A stretch of DNA of 64,000 nt from Robiginitalea sp. SC105 (GCF_014243345.1 NZ_JACLZF010000001.1:1550268-1614267), one strand, 5' to 3'; shown: positions 17,588-26,801, numbered from the stretch's first letter. Notes: a model not told the origin generated them from the sequence alone. Made by a program: numbers and translations.

Positions 17588-18955
17588 ATGTCCCAAAAAA
17601 CGAAACAGGTTGCAGTGGTCGGATCCGGCCTGGTCGGTTCCCTGCTTGCGATCTTCCTCCGAAAGGCCGGCCACGCCGTGACGGTATTTGACCGCCGTCC
17701 GGATATCCGGACCGTGGAGTTTTCCGGCAGGTCCATCAACCTGGCCATGAGCAACCGGGGTTGGAATGCCCTCCGGCTGGCCGGGATTGAAGACGAGGTG
17801 CGGAAGCTGGCCATACCTTTGTACCAGCGCGCCATGCACGTGGTGGATTCCCCCGTTTACTACCAGAAATACGGCAAGGAAGGAGAGGCTATCTGGTCCA
17901 TTTCGAGGGGGGTGCTGAACCGCCGGATGATCGACCTGGCCGAACAGGCCGGGGTCGAGTTCCGCTTTAACGAAAAAGTATGGGACGTGGACCTGCCGAC
18001 AGCCCGGCTCTTTACGGGGGCTACAGAAAAAGGGGAGTGGGAGGAATACGCCTTTGACCACATTTTCGGATGCGACGGGGCTTTCTCCCGGATCCGGCAC
18101 AAGATGCAGCGCCGCAGCCGTTTTGACTATTCCCAGGAATTTATCGATGTGGGCTACAAGGAGTTGACGATCCCGCCAAACCCGGACGGGACCCACAAAC
18201 TCGATAAACATTCCTTCCATATCTGGCCAAGGGGCCGGTTTATGTTTATCGCCATGCCCAACCTGGACGGGAGCTTTACCTGTACCCTTTTCCTGCCTTT
18301 CGAAGGCGATATCTCCTTTGAAAACATCCGGACCCAGGAACAGGCGAGGAAATTTTTCCGGGAACACTTCCCCACGGTCACCCCGGACATCGAAAATCTG
18401 ACCGGGGACTTTTTCCGCAACCCCACCTCGGCACTGGTAACCATCAAATGCTATCCCTGGACCTATTGGGACAAGGTGGCGCTGGTTGGTGATTCCGCCC
18501 ATGCGATCGTCCCGTTTTACGGGCAGGGGATGAACGCAGGCTTTGAAGACATCACGGTCCTGACGGAACTTATGCAACGCCACGGGGATGACTGGGAGCA
18601 GGTCTTTGCGGCCTACCAGGAGCGGCGCAAGCCGAACGCCGATGCCATTGCCGAGCTCAGCTACCGGAATTACCTGGAAATGAGTTCCCGTACGGCCGAC
18701 CCGGATTTCCTGCTGCAGAAAAAAATAGAACGGCATTTTGCGGAGGCCCACCCCGACAAATGGGTACCGGCCTATTCCCGGGTCACTTTTTCGGATCGGC
18801 CCTATACGGAAGCCCTGCGCCTGGGCGACCGGCAGGAGTCCATCATGCGGGAGGTGATGCAGCTGCCCGATCTGGAAAAGCGATGGGACAGCCCGGAGGT
18901 GACCCGCAGGATCCTCGAATTGCTGGAACAGCAACCCGTGACCTTGGCCCAATAA
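17588..18955 (+). CDS. kmo: Kynurenine 3-monooxygenase
   Basis: 455 aa FAD-dependent hydroxylase turning L-kynurenine into 3-hydroxykynurenine with NADPH and O2. The dinucleotide motif VVGSGLVGSLLAIFLRKAG is at the N-terminus; RSINLAMSNRGWNAL and GCDGAFSRIR are family signatures; ALVGDSAHAIVPFYGQGMNAGFED is the second FAD motif with the KMO-type GQGMN. The C-terminal ~70 residues replace the eukaryotic membrane anchor with a soluble helix. TAACTTTA at 17562-17569 is a near-consensus -7 element. Pathway partner of kynU at 10323. Confidence 0.96.
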   Translation: MSQKTKQVAVVGSGLVGSLLAIFLRKAGHAVTVFDRRPDIRTVEFSGRSINLAMSNRGWNALRLAGIEDEVRKLAIPLYQRAMHVVDSPVYYQKYGKEGEAIWSISRGVLNRRMIDLAEQAGVEFRFNEKVWDVDLPTARLFTGATEKGEWEEYAFDHIFGCDGAFSRIRHKMQRRSRFDYSQEFIDVGYKELTIPPNPDGTHKLDKHSFHIWPRGRFMFIAMPNLDGSFTCTLFLPFEGDISFENIRTQEQARKFFREHFPTVTPDIENLTGDFFRNPTSALVTIKCYPWTYWDKVALVGDSAHAIVPFYGQGMNAGFEDITVLTELMQRHGDDWEQVFAAYQERRKPNADAIAELSYRNYLEMSSRTADPDFLLQKKIERHFAEAHPDKWVPAYSRVTFSDRPYTEALRLGDRQESIMREVMQLPDLEKRWDSPEVTRRILELLEQQPVTLAQ

Positions 18956-18978
18956 AAAACCACCCGGGTGGGGTGGTT
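18952..18978 (-). terminator. Terminator for the zinc-ribbon/Nif3 operon
   Basis: The 8-bp stem AACCACCC / GGGTGGTT (18958-18965 with 18971-18978), 5-nt loop, followed on the minus strand by a run of six T. On the plus strand it sits directly after the kmo stop but lacks a T-run there, so it chiefly ends the convergent minus-strand transcript. Confidence 0.8.
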
Positions 18979-19043
18979 GATTCATTTAGGGAAGTGCCGC
19001 TGCTACTCAAGGCTGTCCGGCCCTGTAATCTGGGCGGGAATCC

Positions 19044-19826
19044 CTACTTGATCTTGTCGAACAGCTTGTGCATCTTTTCCTGCTCCTCCTCCGCCAGTGC
19101 GGGGTCTACCAGGATGCGGCCACTGTGTTCATCCGTGATGATCTTTTTTCGGGAGGCGATTTCGACCTGTACCTGGGGGGGGATCGTAAAGAAGGATCCG
19201 CCCGAGGCGCCCCGCTCAATCGGAACCACGGCCAGGCCGTTCTTCACGCTGGTGCGGATGCGCTTGTAAGCATTCACCAGGCGCTCCTCGATTTGCTTCT
19301 CGAATTCCTGGGATTTGGCAAGCAGGGCCTGCTCCTCCTTCTCGGTTTCCGCCAGGATGGCGTCGAGTTCACTTTTCTTGTGCTTCAGGTGGGTTTCGCG
19401 CTCGGTGAGCTTTTCCTTGGTTTCCGTGATTACTTCTTTCTTTTGCTCGATCTGGGCCTTAAACTCCCGGATGTGTTTCTCGGCCAGCTGGATTTCCAGT
19501 TCCTGGTATTCCACCTCCTTGGAAAGGGAATTGAACTCCCTGTTGTTCCGAACATTCTTCTGTTGCTCGGCGTATTTCTTGATGAGGGTTTTGGACTCCT
19601 CGATCATGTTCTTTTTGGCAGTGATCTCGTAGTTGACAGTTTCGACGTCCGTTTTGAGTTTGTCCACGCGGGTCTTCAGCCCGAGCACCTCGTCTTCCAG
19701 GTCTTCAACCTCGAGCGGCAACTCCCCGCGGACATTGCGGATTTCGTCTATCCGGGAGTCGATGAGCTGGAGGTCGTAAAGAGCTCTCAGTTTGTCTTCT
19801 ACCGTCACTTCTGTCTTTGTAGCCAT
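19044..19826 (-). CDS. Coiled-coil protein with degenerate C4 zinc-ribbon (zf-RING_7 family)
   Basis: 260 aa. Residues ~10-180 are heptad-rich coiled coil (Glu/Lys/Leu). The C-terminal ~60 residues match the C4-type zinc ribbon of this family (…PPQVQVEIASRKKIIT…GRILVDP), but all four cysteine positions are occupied by other residues: GASGGSFF and TDEHSGRIL instead of the CxxC pairs. Zinc binding is therefore unlikely. Relatives often sit next to Nif3-like genes, as here (5-bp gap), and have been proposed to act in nucleic-acid or surface processes, without firm function. Cytoplasmic. Confidence 0.88.
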   Translation of the reverse strand: MATKTEVTVEDKLRALYDLQLIDSRIDEIRNVRGELPLEVEDLEDEVLGLKTRVDKLKTDVETVNYEITAKKNMIEESKTLIKKYAEQQKNVRNNREFNSLSKEVEYQELEIQLAEKHIREFKAQIEQKKEVITETKEKLTERETHLKHKKSELDAILAETEKEEQALLAKSQEFEKQIEERLVNAYKRIRTSVKNGLAVVPIERGASGGSFFTIPPQVQVEIASRKKIITDEHSGRILVDPALAEEEQEKMHKLFDKIK

Positions 19827-19831
19827 ATCTT

Positions 19832-20926
19832 CTAATAATAATTGATGGGATTCGTTCGGGTCCCCGATAAAGAGATCGCAAAATTAGGGATTTTTTCTGT
19901 AAGATAATCGTACAGCAGGTTTTTTGTAAACTGCTCAGTTTCATAGTGCCCGACATCTGCAAGCAACAGCTCCCCGGCTGCCTGGTAGAACTCGTGGTAT
20001 TTGATGTCCGAGGTTACAAAGGCATCGGCCCCCGCGGCTTTGGCTGCGCCGATTGCAAAGGCCCCGCTGCCCCCCAGTACGGCTACCCGCCGAATCGTAT
20101 TTCCCATAAGCTCACTGTGGCGGATACAGGGCGTCCCGAATCGTACTTTGAGCAATTCCAGGAAGTCTTTTTCGCCCAGGGCCTCCTGCAGAGTGCCGAC
20201 CATCCCCATCCCCACCTGCTGGTAGCTGTTTTCAAGGGAGGTTACCTCATAGGCGACTTCTTCATAGGGGTGGTTCTCCCACAGGGCGCGGAGGATGCGC
20301 TTCTCCCGGTCGGCGGTAAAGGTCAGGTGCAGCTGGGATTCGGGCTCCCGTTGCAGCTGCCCCCTTGCACCCAGGGTGGGGTTGGCTTCCTCTCCGGGCA
20401 GGAAGGTCCCTTCCCCGGTGTTGCTGAAGCTGCAGCTCGAGTAGTTGCCCACTTCCCCGGCCCCGGCGGCAAAGAGCGCCTCCAGCAAGGCCTGCCGCCC
20501 CGATTCGGGTACGTAGGTGGTCAGTTTCCGGAGGAGCCCTTTCCGGGGGATCAGGATGCGCCTGTCCGAAAGGCCGATTTCATCGCATATCCGGCCATTG
20601 ACCCCTCGCATGACATTGTCCAGGGCGGTGTGGATGCTGTAGATGGCCACCCGGTTTTCGATGGCCCGGGCCACCACGCGCTCCACATAGGTGCCCCCGG
20701 TAATCTTTTTCAGGCCCTTGAATACGATGGGGTGGAAGCTGACGATCAGGTTGCAGCCCTTTTCAATGGCCTCCTCCACGACTGCTTCCAGGGTATCCAG
20801 GGTGATAAGGATACCGTTTACCTCCATGCCGGGGTCCCCCACGAGCAGGCCAACATTGTCGAAATCCTCGGCAAAGTCAAGGGGTGCCAGTTCCTCGAGC
20901 CTGGCGGCTATATCATTTACGGTCAT
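19832..20926 (-). CDS. Nif3-like dinuclear metal-centre protein
   Basis: 364 aa. N-terminal half: FAEDFDNVGLLVGDP, ILITLDTLEAVVEEAIEKG and LIVSFHPIVFKGLK (metal-binding HPxxF, normally HHPxxF) and YSIHTALDN. C-terminal half: DAFVTSDIKYHEFYQA and LLADVGHYETEQF, which supply the remaining His/Glu ligands. Between them (residues ~130-235) is the PII/CutA-like insert found in longer NIF3 proteins. Family proteins form toroidal hexamers; some act as GTP cyclohydrolase I-like enzymes, but the role is unsettled. TATCTTTG (minus 20959-20952) is an exact -7 element. First gene of the pair with the coiled-coil protein. Confidence 0.92.
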   Translation of the reverse strand: MTVNDIAARLEELAPLDFAEDFDNVGLLVGDPGMEVNGILITLDTLEAVVEEAIEKGCNLIVSFHPIVFKGLKKITGGTYVERVVARAIENRVAIYSIHTALDNVMRGVNGRICDEIGLSDRRILIPRKGLLRKLTTYVPESGRQALLEALFAAGAGEVGNYSSCSFSNTGEGTFLPGEEANPTLGARGQLQREPESQLHLTFTADREKRILRALWENHPYEEVAYEVTSLENSYQQVGMGMVGTLQEALGEKDFLELLKVRFGTPCIRHSELMGNTIRRVAVLGGSGAFAIGAAKAAGADAFVTSDIKYHEFYQAAGELLLADVGHYETEQFTKNLLYDYLTEKIPNFAISLSGTRTNPINYY

Positions 20927-20979
20927 CCCAGGGCGGTTTTTTGGATTCCTTCAAAGATAAATAAACTATTTTCGCTCCT

Positions 20980-21969
20980 ATGGAGGTCCTGAGAAAACTG
21001 CTTTGGCCCGTGTCGCTGGTTTATGCTGCCGTAGTATGGCTGCGGAACCTGGGCTATGACCGGGGCTGGTTCCCTTCTAAGCATTTCAGTACCCCGGTGC
21101 TCTGCATTGGCAACCTGAGTGTTGGGGGGACCGGCAAAACGCCCATGGTGGAGTGGATTCTTTCCCGCATGCCCGGTCAGGGGGTGGCCGTGCTCAGCCG
21201 GGGCTACCGCCGAAAGAGCAGGGGGTTTGTCCTGGCAGGCCCGGACCCTTCGGCCGATATCCTCGGGGATGAACCGGCCCAGATTTCCCGGAAATTCCCA
21301 GGCGTGGCCGTGGCGGTAGATGCCAACCGGCAGCGGGGCATCCGCAGGCTCCAGCAATTGGTGAACCCTGCGCTGATCCTGCTGGATGACGGCTTCCAGC
21401 ATCGGAGGGTCCGCCCGGACGGGTCCATCCTGCTCACCGCCTGGGATGCGCTGTACACCGATCAGGGATACCTGCCCAGCGGCGACCTGCGCGACCACAA
21501 ATCCCAGGCCCGGCGTGCCGATATCATTGCAGTGACCAAATGCCCCGAATTACCCGGGACGGAGGCCCGCAAACGCATCCGCCGCAAGTTGCGCCCGGAC
21601 CCGGGTCAGCAGGTAGTCTTTGCCAGCCTAGCCTATTCCCACATCCGGGATCAATCCGGTCAGGTCGTTCAGAAAGAAGCCCTGGTCCGGGGGCCGGTAA
21701 CACTGGTGACGGGGATCGCCCGTCCCGGGCCCCTGTTGCGGCACCTGGAAAAACTCGGAATCCGTTTTGAACACCTGGATTACCCGGACCACCACCGCTT
21801 CACCGAAAAGGAAATCGAATGGCTGAGGGGCCGGCCGCAAATCCTGACCACGGAAAAGGATGCGGCGAGGCTGCAGGGGCGGCTTTCCGATTACTGGGTA
21901 ATCGGGGTTTCCCATCGCTTCGGGCGGGAAGACGAGCAGTTGCTCATGGATTTCATTACCTCCCTTTGA
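20980..21969 (+). CDS. lpxK: Tetraacyldisaccharide 4'-kinase (lipid A synthesis)
   Basis: 329 aa. The P-loop is CIGNLSVGGTGKTPMVEW near residue 50, with the atypical N-terminal membrane-associated helix of LpxK. LSRGYRRKSRGFVL, GDEPAQISRKF and ILLDDGFQHRRVRPD are LpxK signatures. It phosphorylates the 4' position of the lipid A disaccharide at the inner face of the cytoplasmic membrane. Divergent from the Nif3-like gene with only 53 bp between starts. TATTTTCG just before the ATG is a weak -7 candidate. Confidence 0.95.
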   Translation: MEVLRKLLWPVSLVYAAVVWLRNLGYDRGWFPSKHFSTPVLCIGNLSVGGTGKTPMVEWILSRMPGQGVAVLSRGYRRKSRGFVLAGPDPSADILGDEPAQISRKFPGVAVAVDANRQRGIRRLQQLVNPALILLDDGFQHRRVRPDGSILLTAWDALYTDQGYLPSGDLRDHKSQARRADIIAVTKCPELPGTEARKRIRRKLRPDPGQQVVFASLAYSHIRDQSGQVVQKEALVRGPVTLVTGIARPGPLLRHLEKLGIRFEHLDYPDHHRFTEKEIEWLRGRPQILTTEKDAARLQGRLSDYWVIGVSHRFGREDEQLLMDFITSL

Positions 21970-21994
21970 GAGGCAGGATCGCCAATGTCCTGTT

Positions 21995-24211
21995 TCAGGA
22001 AAGTGTTTTGCGAAGTTTCGGCTCCAGGAAATTCTCGCCGATCTTCTGGTAGAAAACCTCGGGTTTGAAGGGTTTGGTCACCACGTCATTGCAACCGGCC
22101 GCATAGAAAGCCTCCAGGCTGTCGTCCAGGGAAATGGCCGTCAGCGCGATAATCGGGGTTTCCGGGTCAAACTTCCGGATCTCCCGGGTGGCTTCAACCC
22201 CGCTGATACCCGGCATATGGATGTCCATCAGGACACCGTCATAGTTGTTGGAACTCGCCATTTCAATGGCCTCGGTCCCATTGCTGGCTATATCGGAGGT
22301 GATTTCCTTCTTGGCCAGCATTTTCCGGGTAATCACCTGGTTGATCTTGTTGTCTTCCACAATTAGGACATGGAGGCCCTTGAAATCGTACTCCTTTTGG
22401 GTGACCTCAAACGGTACGTCATCAATCAGGTCGTCCTTGCATTTGAAATCCATCTCAAAAAAGAAGGAGCTTCCCTGCCCCAGGGTACTCTCCAGTTTGA
22501 TTTCGCTGCCAAAGAGCCCCAGCAGGCTCTTGACGATGGTCAGCCCGAGCCCGGTACCACCGTATTCCCGGTTGATCTGTATGGAGCCCTGTTCAAAACT
22601 GTCGAAGATGGTGCGTTGCTGCTCCTCGCTGATGCCGATCCCGGTATCCCGGACTTCAAAATATACCCGGGCCCGGTCGTCTTCCTTGCCTACCAGGCGC
22701 GCCAGGACGAATACCTCACCGTTTTTGGTGAATTTCAGCGCATTCCCCATCAGGTTCATAAATATCTGGGAGAGTTTCACGGGGTCGCTCATCAGGTGGG
22801 AGGGGATGTCCGGGTCGAAGTCCAGGATCATCTCCGTTTTGCTTTCCTTGGCGGTTTGCTGGAGGGAATTCATCACCTCCGCAATGATTTTCTGTAAATT
22901 GAATTCCACCTCCAGCATGTCCAGTTTTTCCGCGTCGATCTTGTTGATCTGCAAAATATCGTTGATAAAATTCAGGAGGTAGTCCCCCGAAAACTTCAGG
23001 GCCTTGAGGTGTTCTTTTTGTTCCTGGCTCGGGTTTTCTTCCAGCAGCAGGTGGGTCAGGCCCGTAACGGCATACAGGGGGGTCCGGAGTTCGTGGCTTA
23101 CGGTCGACAGGAAGTTGGTCTTGGCCTCCATGGCCTGAACGGCCGCATCCCGTGCCGCGTGCAATTCCCGGTTCTTGGTCTGTAGCAGGTCGTTGGTCTT
23201 GAGCTTGATCTGGTTGTTCCTGTACAGGGACACCGCCAGCAGCGAGATGATGATCAGGAAGGCGGAAGAAAGGATGGCCGTGAGCTCCGAGCGGTTGGCG
23301 GATTCACTCAGGTCCCTGATCTGCTCGTCCTGCCGATCGATTTCTTTTTGCATATACTCCGTCTGTATACGGTCTGCGGTTTCCAGTTCCGCCTTTTCCC
23401 TGGCGATGTTCCGTACGGAATCCTTGTAATGCATCAGGCCCCGGTTATACATAAGCGCCTCTTCGAAGCGGTTGGCAGCTGTGAACATTTCGGTGAGCAA
23501 TGCGTGAGACTCGATGTACTCCGTGGTAAACCCGTTGGCCCGGGACACCTCCAGGGCGTTCCGTGCATTTTCGATGGCCTCCGGAAACAGGTCCTGTTCC
23601 CTGTCCAGCAGCGCCAGGCCCAGGTAGGCGCGCGCCCGCAGGAAGTCCCGTTCAAAAGGGTCGTTGTTTACAAGCAGGGAATTGTAATTGGTCTCCGCCT
23701 GGGCGTATTTTGCAATACTGCGGTAGCTGTCGCCCTCAAAAAGCGTGATGCGGTTCAGCAGGTTCCTGTCGTTGGTGCGGGACTTTGCCTCGCCCAGCAT
23801 GTAGATGGCCTGGAAATAATTCCCTTCCGAGAAGAGGATCTTGGCATTGATGTAATAGTGGACTGCCGTGCCGTACGGATATTCGTTGGTTTCCAGGAAA
23901 ACGGCAGCCCGGCCGTTATGGAACTGGGCGGATTCCTCTTTCCCCATATCCAGGTTTATCAGTGCAAAGTAGTGGTAGCAATCAATCAGGCCTTTGTCGT
24001 CCTGCTGCTGCTCTGCCCAGGTAGCCGCTTTATCGAGTTCCTCCAGGGCCAGGTCAAAGGTGTCCTTGTTCCAGTAGGAGCGTGCCTGGTTGATATACGC
24101 CTCGAATTGCAGCTGGTTTTGCGTTGGTTGCTGGGCATACAGGGGGTGCCCCGACCAGAGACCGGAAAACAGGATAAGCAGGCAAACCGTATGTCGTAAC
24201 AGGCGTCTCAA
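21995..24211 (-). CDS. Hybrid sensor histidine kinase/response regulator with TPR-like sensor
   Basis: 738 aa. Signal peptide (ends LYAQ), a periplasmic ~280-residue helical TPR-like region (repeated Ala/Tyr pairs such as DLALEELDKAATWAEQQQDDK), one membrane helix at ~312-331, a coiled linker, HisKA with H373 in SHELRTPLYAV, HATPase_c (NALKFTKNGEV, DTGIGI, GGTGLGL) and a C-terminal receiver with D663 in VLMDIHMPGISG. There is no output domain, so phosphotransfer to another protein or self-control is implied. Its ATG overlaps the stop of the upstream GAPDH-like gene by 4 bp, suggesting that sensing is tied to that metabolic gene. Confidence 0.93.
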   Translation of the reverse strand: MRRLLRHTVCLLILFSGLWSGHPLYAQQPTQNQLQFEAYINQARSYWNKDTFDLALEELDKAATWAEQQQDDKGLIDCYHYFALINLDMGKEESAQFHNGRAAVFLETNEYPYGTAVHYYINAKILFSEGNYFQAIYMLGEAKSRTNDRNLLNRITLFEGDSYRSIAKYAQAETNYNSLLVNNDPFERDFLRARAYLGLALLDREQDLFPEAIENARNALEVSRANGFTTEYIESHALLTEMFTAANRFEEALMYNRGLMHYKDSVRNIAREKAELETADRIQTEYMQKEIDRQDEQIRDLSESANRSELTAILSSAFLIIISLLAVSLYRNNQIKLKTNDLLQTKNRELHAARDAAVQAMEAKTNFLSTVSHELRTPLYAVTGLTHLLLEENPSQEQKEHLKALKFSGDYLLNFINDILQINKIDAEKLDMLEVEFNLQKIIAEVMNSLQQTAKESKTEMILDFDPDIPSHLMSDPVKLSQIFMNLMGNALKFTKNGEVFVLARLVGKEDDRARVYFEVRDTGIGISEEQQRTIFDSFEQGSIQINREYGGTGLGLTIVKSLLGLFGSEIKLESTLGQGSSFFFEMDFKCKDDLIDDVPFEVTQKEYDFKGLHVLIVEDNKINQVITRKMLAKKEITSDIASNGTEAIEMASSNNYDGVLMDIHMPGISGVEATREIRKFDPETPIIALTAISLDDSLEAFYAAGCNDVVTKPFKPEVFYQKIGENFLEPKLRKTLS

Positions 24212-25218
24212 ATAAAGTTTCGCTCTATCAGTAATTCGATCGTATCCCTGACCCGGCTGCTGTAGCCGGTTTCATTGTCGTACCAACCAATGACCTTCAC
24301 CAGGTTCCCCACCACGGAAGTCATCTGAGAATCAAACGTACAGGAGTAGCAACTATTGTTTATATCAATCGAAACTATCGGATCTTTCGTACAAAAAAGA
24401 ACGTTTTTCAGTTCTTTTTGGGAAACCTCCATAAATGTAGCATTAATTTCGGCAATGCTGGCCGGCCTGCGGACGTGAGCGGTAATGTCGGTCAGGGAGC
24501 CGTTTGGCACGGGCACACGGATGCCGCAACCCCCGATTACCTCCGATAAATGCGGAAATATGCGGGTAAGCGCCTTGGCAGCCCCGGTCGTGGTGGGGAC
24601 GATGGAAAGCGCAGCGGCACGGGCACGGCGCAGGTCCCGGTGGGGCCGGTCGTGGAGGCTCTGGTCGGAGGTATAGGAATGCACGGTGGTGATGTAGGCC
24701 TGTTCAATCCCGCAGAGATCATCCAGGACCCGGATCATGGGCGCCGCATTGTGGGTGGTGCAGGAGGCGCAGCTGATGATATCCATGTCCGCATCGAGGA
24801 GTTCGTCGTTGATGCCATACACCACCATGGGGATGTCCTGGGAGTCGGATGGCGATGATAAAAGCACCTTCCGGGCCCCCTGCCGGAGGTGGCCCTCCAG
24901 GTCCGGGCGGGATTTGAAGCGCCCGGTGGCTTCCACCACCAGGTCCACGCCGTGTTCCCCCCATGGGATGAGCCCCGGTTCCTGGAAATTGGTCAGGCGG
25001 CTCCGGGCCGATCCCATCCGGAATCCGTCGTCCAGGGCTTCAACCCCTGCAGCCGGGATACCGTGGATGCTGTCGTATTGCAAGAGGTGGGCCAGGGTGC
25101 GGCTGTCGGCCAGGTCGTTGACCAGGACCACCTCCATGTATGGGACGGGTTCCAGCAACCGGTACAACGTACGCCCGATCCGGCCAAAACCGTTGATTCC
25201 GATGGTGATCTTTTTCAA
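24208..25218 (-). CDS. Type I glyceraldehyde-3-phosphate dehydrogenase, variant active site
   Basis: 336 aa from TTG 25218 (KKITIGINGFGRIGRTLY, the GAPDH N-terminus); a TTG at 25239 would add seven residues, and no ATG is available. NAD-binding and catalytic domains are complete: VEATGRF, catalytic C153, HSYTSDQSLHD (catalytic His), RRARAAALSIVPTTTGAAKAL, WYDNETGYSSRV. The catalytic loop reads SCASCTTHNAAP rather than the near-universal SNASCTTNCLAP: Asn→Cys three residues before the catalytic Cys and Asn→His three after it. Sequence around HSYTSDQ resembles the NAD(P) erythrose/glyceraldehyde group. It is a likely paralogue of the main GAPDH. Operon with lipA upstream and the hybrid kinase downstream. 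Confidence 0.88.
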   Translation of the reverse strand: MKKITIGINGFGRIGRTLYRLLEPVPYMEVVLVNDLADSRTLAHLLQYDSIHGIPAAGVEALDDGFRMGSARSRLTNFQEPGLIPWGEHGVDLVVEATGRFKSRPDLEGHLRQGARKVLLSSPSDSQDIPMVVYGINDELLDADMDIISCASCTTHNAAPMIRVLDDLCGIEQAYITTVHSYTSDQSLHDRPHRDLRRARAAALSIVPTTTGAAKALTRIFPHLSEVIGGCGIRVPVPNGSLTDITAHVRRPASIAEINATFMEVSQKELKNVLFCTKDPIVSIDINNSCYSCTFDSQMTSVVGNLVKVIGWYDNETGYSSRVRDTIELLIERNFI

Positions 25219-25247
25219 ATCGTATTGAAATAGGCCCAATGGGCCGC

Positions 25248-26126
25248 TTAGTGAATGTGTTTATGCGCTTTGTAGGAAGAGCGGACCAGGGCGCCGCTTT
25301 CCACATGCCGGAATCCCATGGCGAGCCCCGCTTCCCGATAGCGGTCAAATTGCTCGGGCGTAACGAATTCCTTCACCGGCAGGTGGCGCTTGGAGGGCTG
25401 CAGATACTGTCCGATGGTCACCACATCCACCCCTGCGCCCCGGAGGTCCTCCAGGGTCTGGAGTACTTCGGGTTCCGTCTCCCCCAGGCCCAGCATGATG
25501 CCCGACTTGGTCCGGTTCGCCCCGTTTTCCCTGAGATACTGCAGTACGCCCAGGCTCCTGTCGTATTTGGCCTGTATGCGCACTTCCCGGGTGAGCCTGC
25601 GCACGGTTTCCATATTGTGTGAGATGACTTCGGGGGCTACCTGCAGGATCCGGTCAAGGTGCTGTTCCACCCCCTGGAAATCGGGGATAAGCGTTTCCAG
25701 GGTGGTTTCCGGGTTCATCCTGCGGATGGCCTTGACCGTCTCCGCCCAGAGGATGGATCCCATGTCCTTCAGGTCGTCCCGGTCCACGGAGGTAACCACT
25801 GCGTGCCGGATGCCCATGATTTTGATGGAGCGCGCCACTTTTTCGGGTTCTGCCCAGTCCACGGAAGTCGGCCGGCCGGTTTTTACCCCGCAGAAACCGC
25901 AGGAACGGGTGCAGACATTGCCGAGGATCATAAAGGTGGCCGTGCCTTCCCCCCAGCATTCACCCATGTTGGGGCAACTGCCGGAAGTACAGATGGTATG
26001 CAGGTCGTAGGTGTCGACCAGCTTTCGCAATTGGGTGTATTTCTTCCCTGTGGGCAGCTTGACCCGGAGCCATTTGGGCTTGCCTTTGGCAGGCTCGGCG
26101 GTTGCTGGTACTGCGGTAGTGCTCAT
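25248..26126 (-). CDS. lipA: Lipoyl synthase (radical SAM)
   Basis: 292 aa. The auxiliary cluster motif is [12 protein letters not shown] and the radical-SAM motif is [10 protein letters not shown] (CxxxCxxC); [15 protein letters not shown] and [11 protein letters not shown] are LipA signatures, and the C-terminal serine ligand lies in VRSSYKA. It inserts two sulfurs into octanoyl groups on lipoyl domains of 2-oxoacid dehydrogenases. TATATTTG (minus 26148-26141) is an exact -7 element 15 bp before the ATG. It leads the operon with the GAPDH-like gene and the hybrid kinase. Confidence 0.97.
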   Translation of the reverse strand: MSTTAVPATAEPAKGKPKWLRVKLPTGKKYTQLRKLVDTYDLHTICTSGSCPNMGECWGEGTATFMILGNVCTRSCGFCGVKTGRPTSVDWAEPEKVARSIKIMGIRHAVVTSVDRDDLKDMGSILWAETVKAIRRMNPETTLETLIPDFQGVEQHLDRILQVAPEVISHNMETVRRLTREVRIQAKYDRSLGVLQYLRENGANRTKSGIMLGLGETEPEVLQTLEDLRGAGVDVVTIGQYLQPSKRHLPVKEFVTPEQFDRYREAGLAMGFRHVESGALVRSSYKAHKHIH

Positions 26127-26225
26127 AGCGAAATTTTAGGCAAATATACGAACTAATTCGGGGGTTGGCGCATGTTGCGGCCGGGGGTTCAGGTACCGCG
26201 CCGGCCGCCCGGCCGCGTGGCGGTC

Positions 26226-26801
26226 TCAGTTGGCATCCTTGTCCCTGGCAATCAGGCTGGCCAGCAGCTTTTTGGCCCGGAGCAGCCGGACCTTGACGTT
26301 CCCGATGGGTTCCCCGATTTCCGCAGCGATTTCCGCATAGCTCATCTCCCTGAAAAACCTTAGGTCGATAACGCTCCGGTACCCCGGCTTGAGTTTTTTG
26401 ATATGCTGCAGGAGGGTTTTCAGGTCCTGTTCAATGATCAGCTGGTCTTCGGCAGAGGGCGCGTCATCCAGTACTTTTTTCACCGCCTCCCCGTGGCTTT
26501 TGTCGCTGCCCTCCAACACATTGCGCTTGCGCTTTCGCAAAAGGTCCGTATGCAGGTTCTTGGAGATGGTGATCAGCCAGGTATTGAATCCGAACGCGGG
26601 ATCGTAGGTATGTATTTTATCGAAAGCCCTGGCAAAGGTCTGTATGGCGATGTCCTCGGCATCATTTTCGTTCTGGGTGCGGCCCAACTGGAAATGGTAA
26701 ACCTCCGGCCAGAAGGCGTCCAGAAGTTGGCTGAAGGCTACCTGGCTTCCGGCCCGGGCCTTTTCGATGGTTTCCAGCAATATGTCCTTGTCTGATGGCA
26801 A
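26226..26801 (-). CDS. ECF-type RNA polymerase sigma factor
   Basis: About 191 aa. Sigma region 2 (NDAEDIAIQTFARAFDKIHTY…FNTWLITISKN) and region 4 (YRSVIDLRFFREMSYAEIAAEIGEPIGNVKVRLLRAKKLL). The frame is open to 26900, but that would overlap the upstream mini membrane protein by 52 bp. A TTG at 26801 (LPSDKDILLETI) gives a normal ECF N-terminus and is preferred; no ATG is available. No cognate anti-sigma gene follows directly; the nearest is at 27124, behind a terminator. A GC-rich inverted repeat (GCGGCCGG / CCGGCCGC, ~26177-26208) lies downstream. Confidence 0.88.
   Translation of the reverse strand: MPSDKDILLETIEKARAGSQVAFSQLLDAFWPEVYHFQLGRTQNENDAEDIAIQTFARAFDKIHTYDPAFGFNTWLITISKNLHTDLLRKRKRNVLEGSDKSHGEAVKKVLDDAPSAEDQLIIEQDLKTLLQHIKKLKPGYRSVIDLRFFREMSYAEIAAEIGEPIGNVKVRLLRAKKLLASLIARDKDAN

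Noticed and set aside
17567-18985. 472-codon minus-strand frame opposite kmo
   Set aside because: Antisense shadow of kmo; low-complexity translation, and it would collide with the divergent promoter region.
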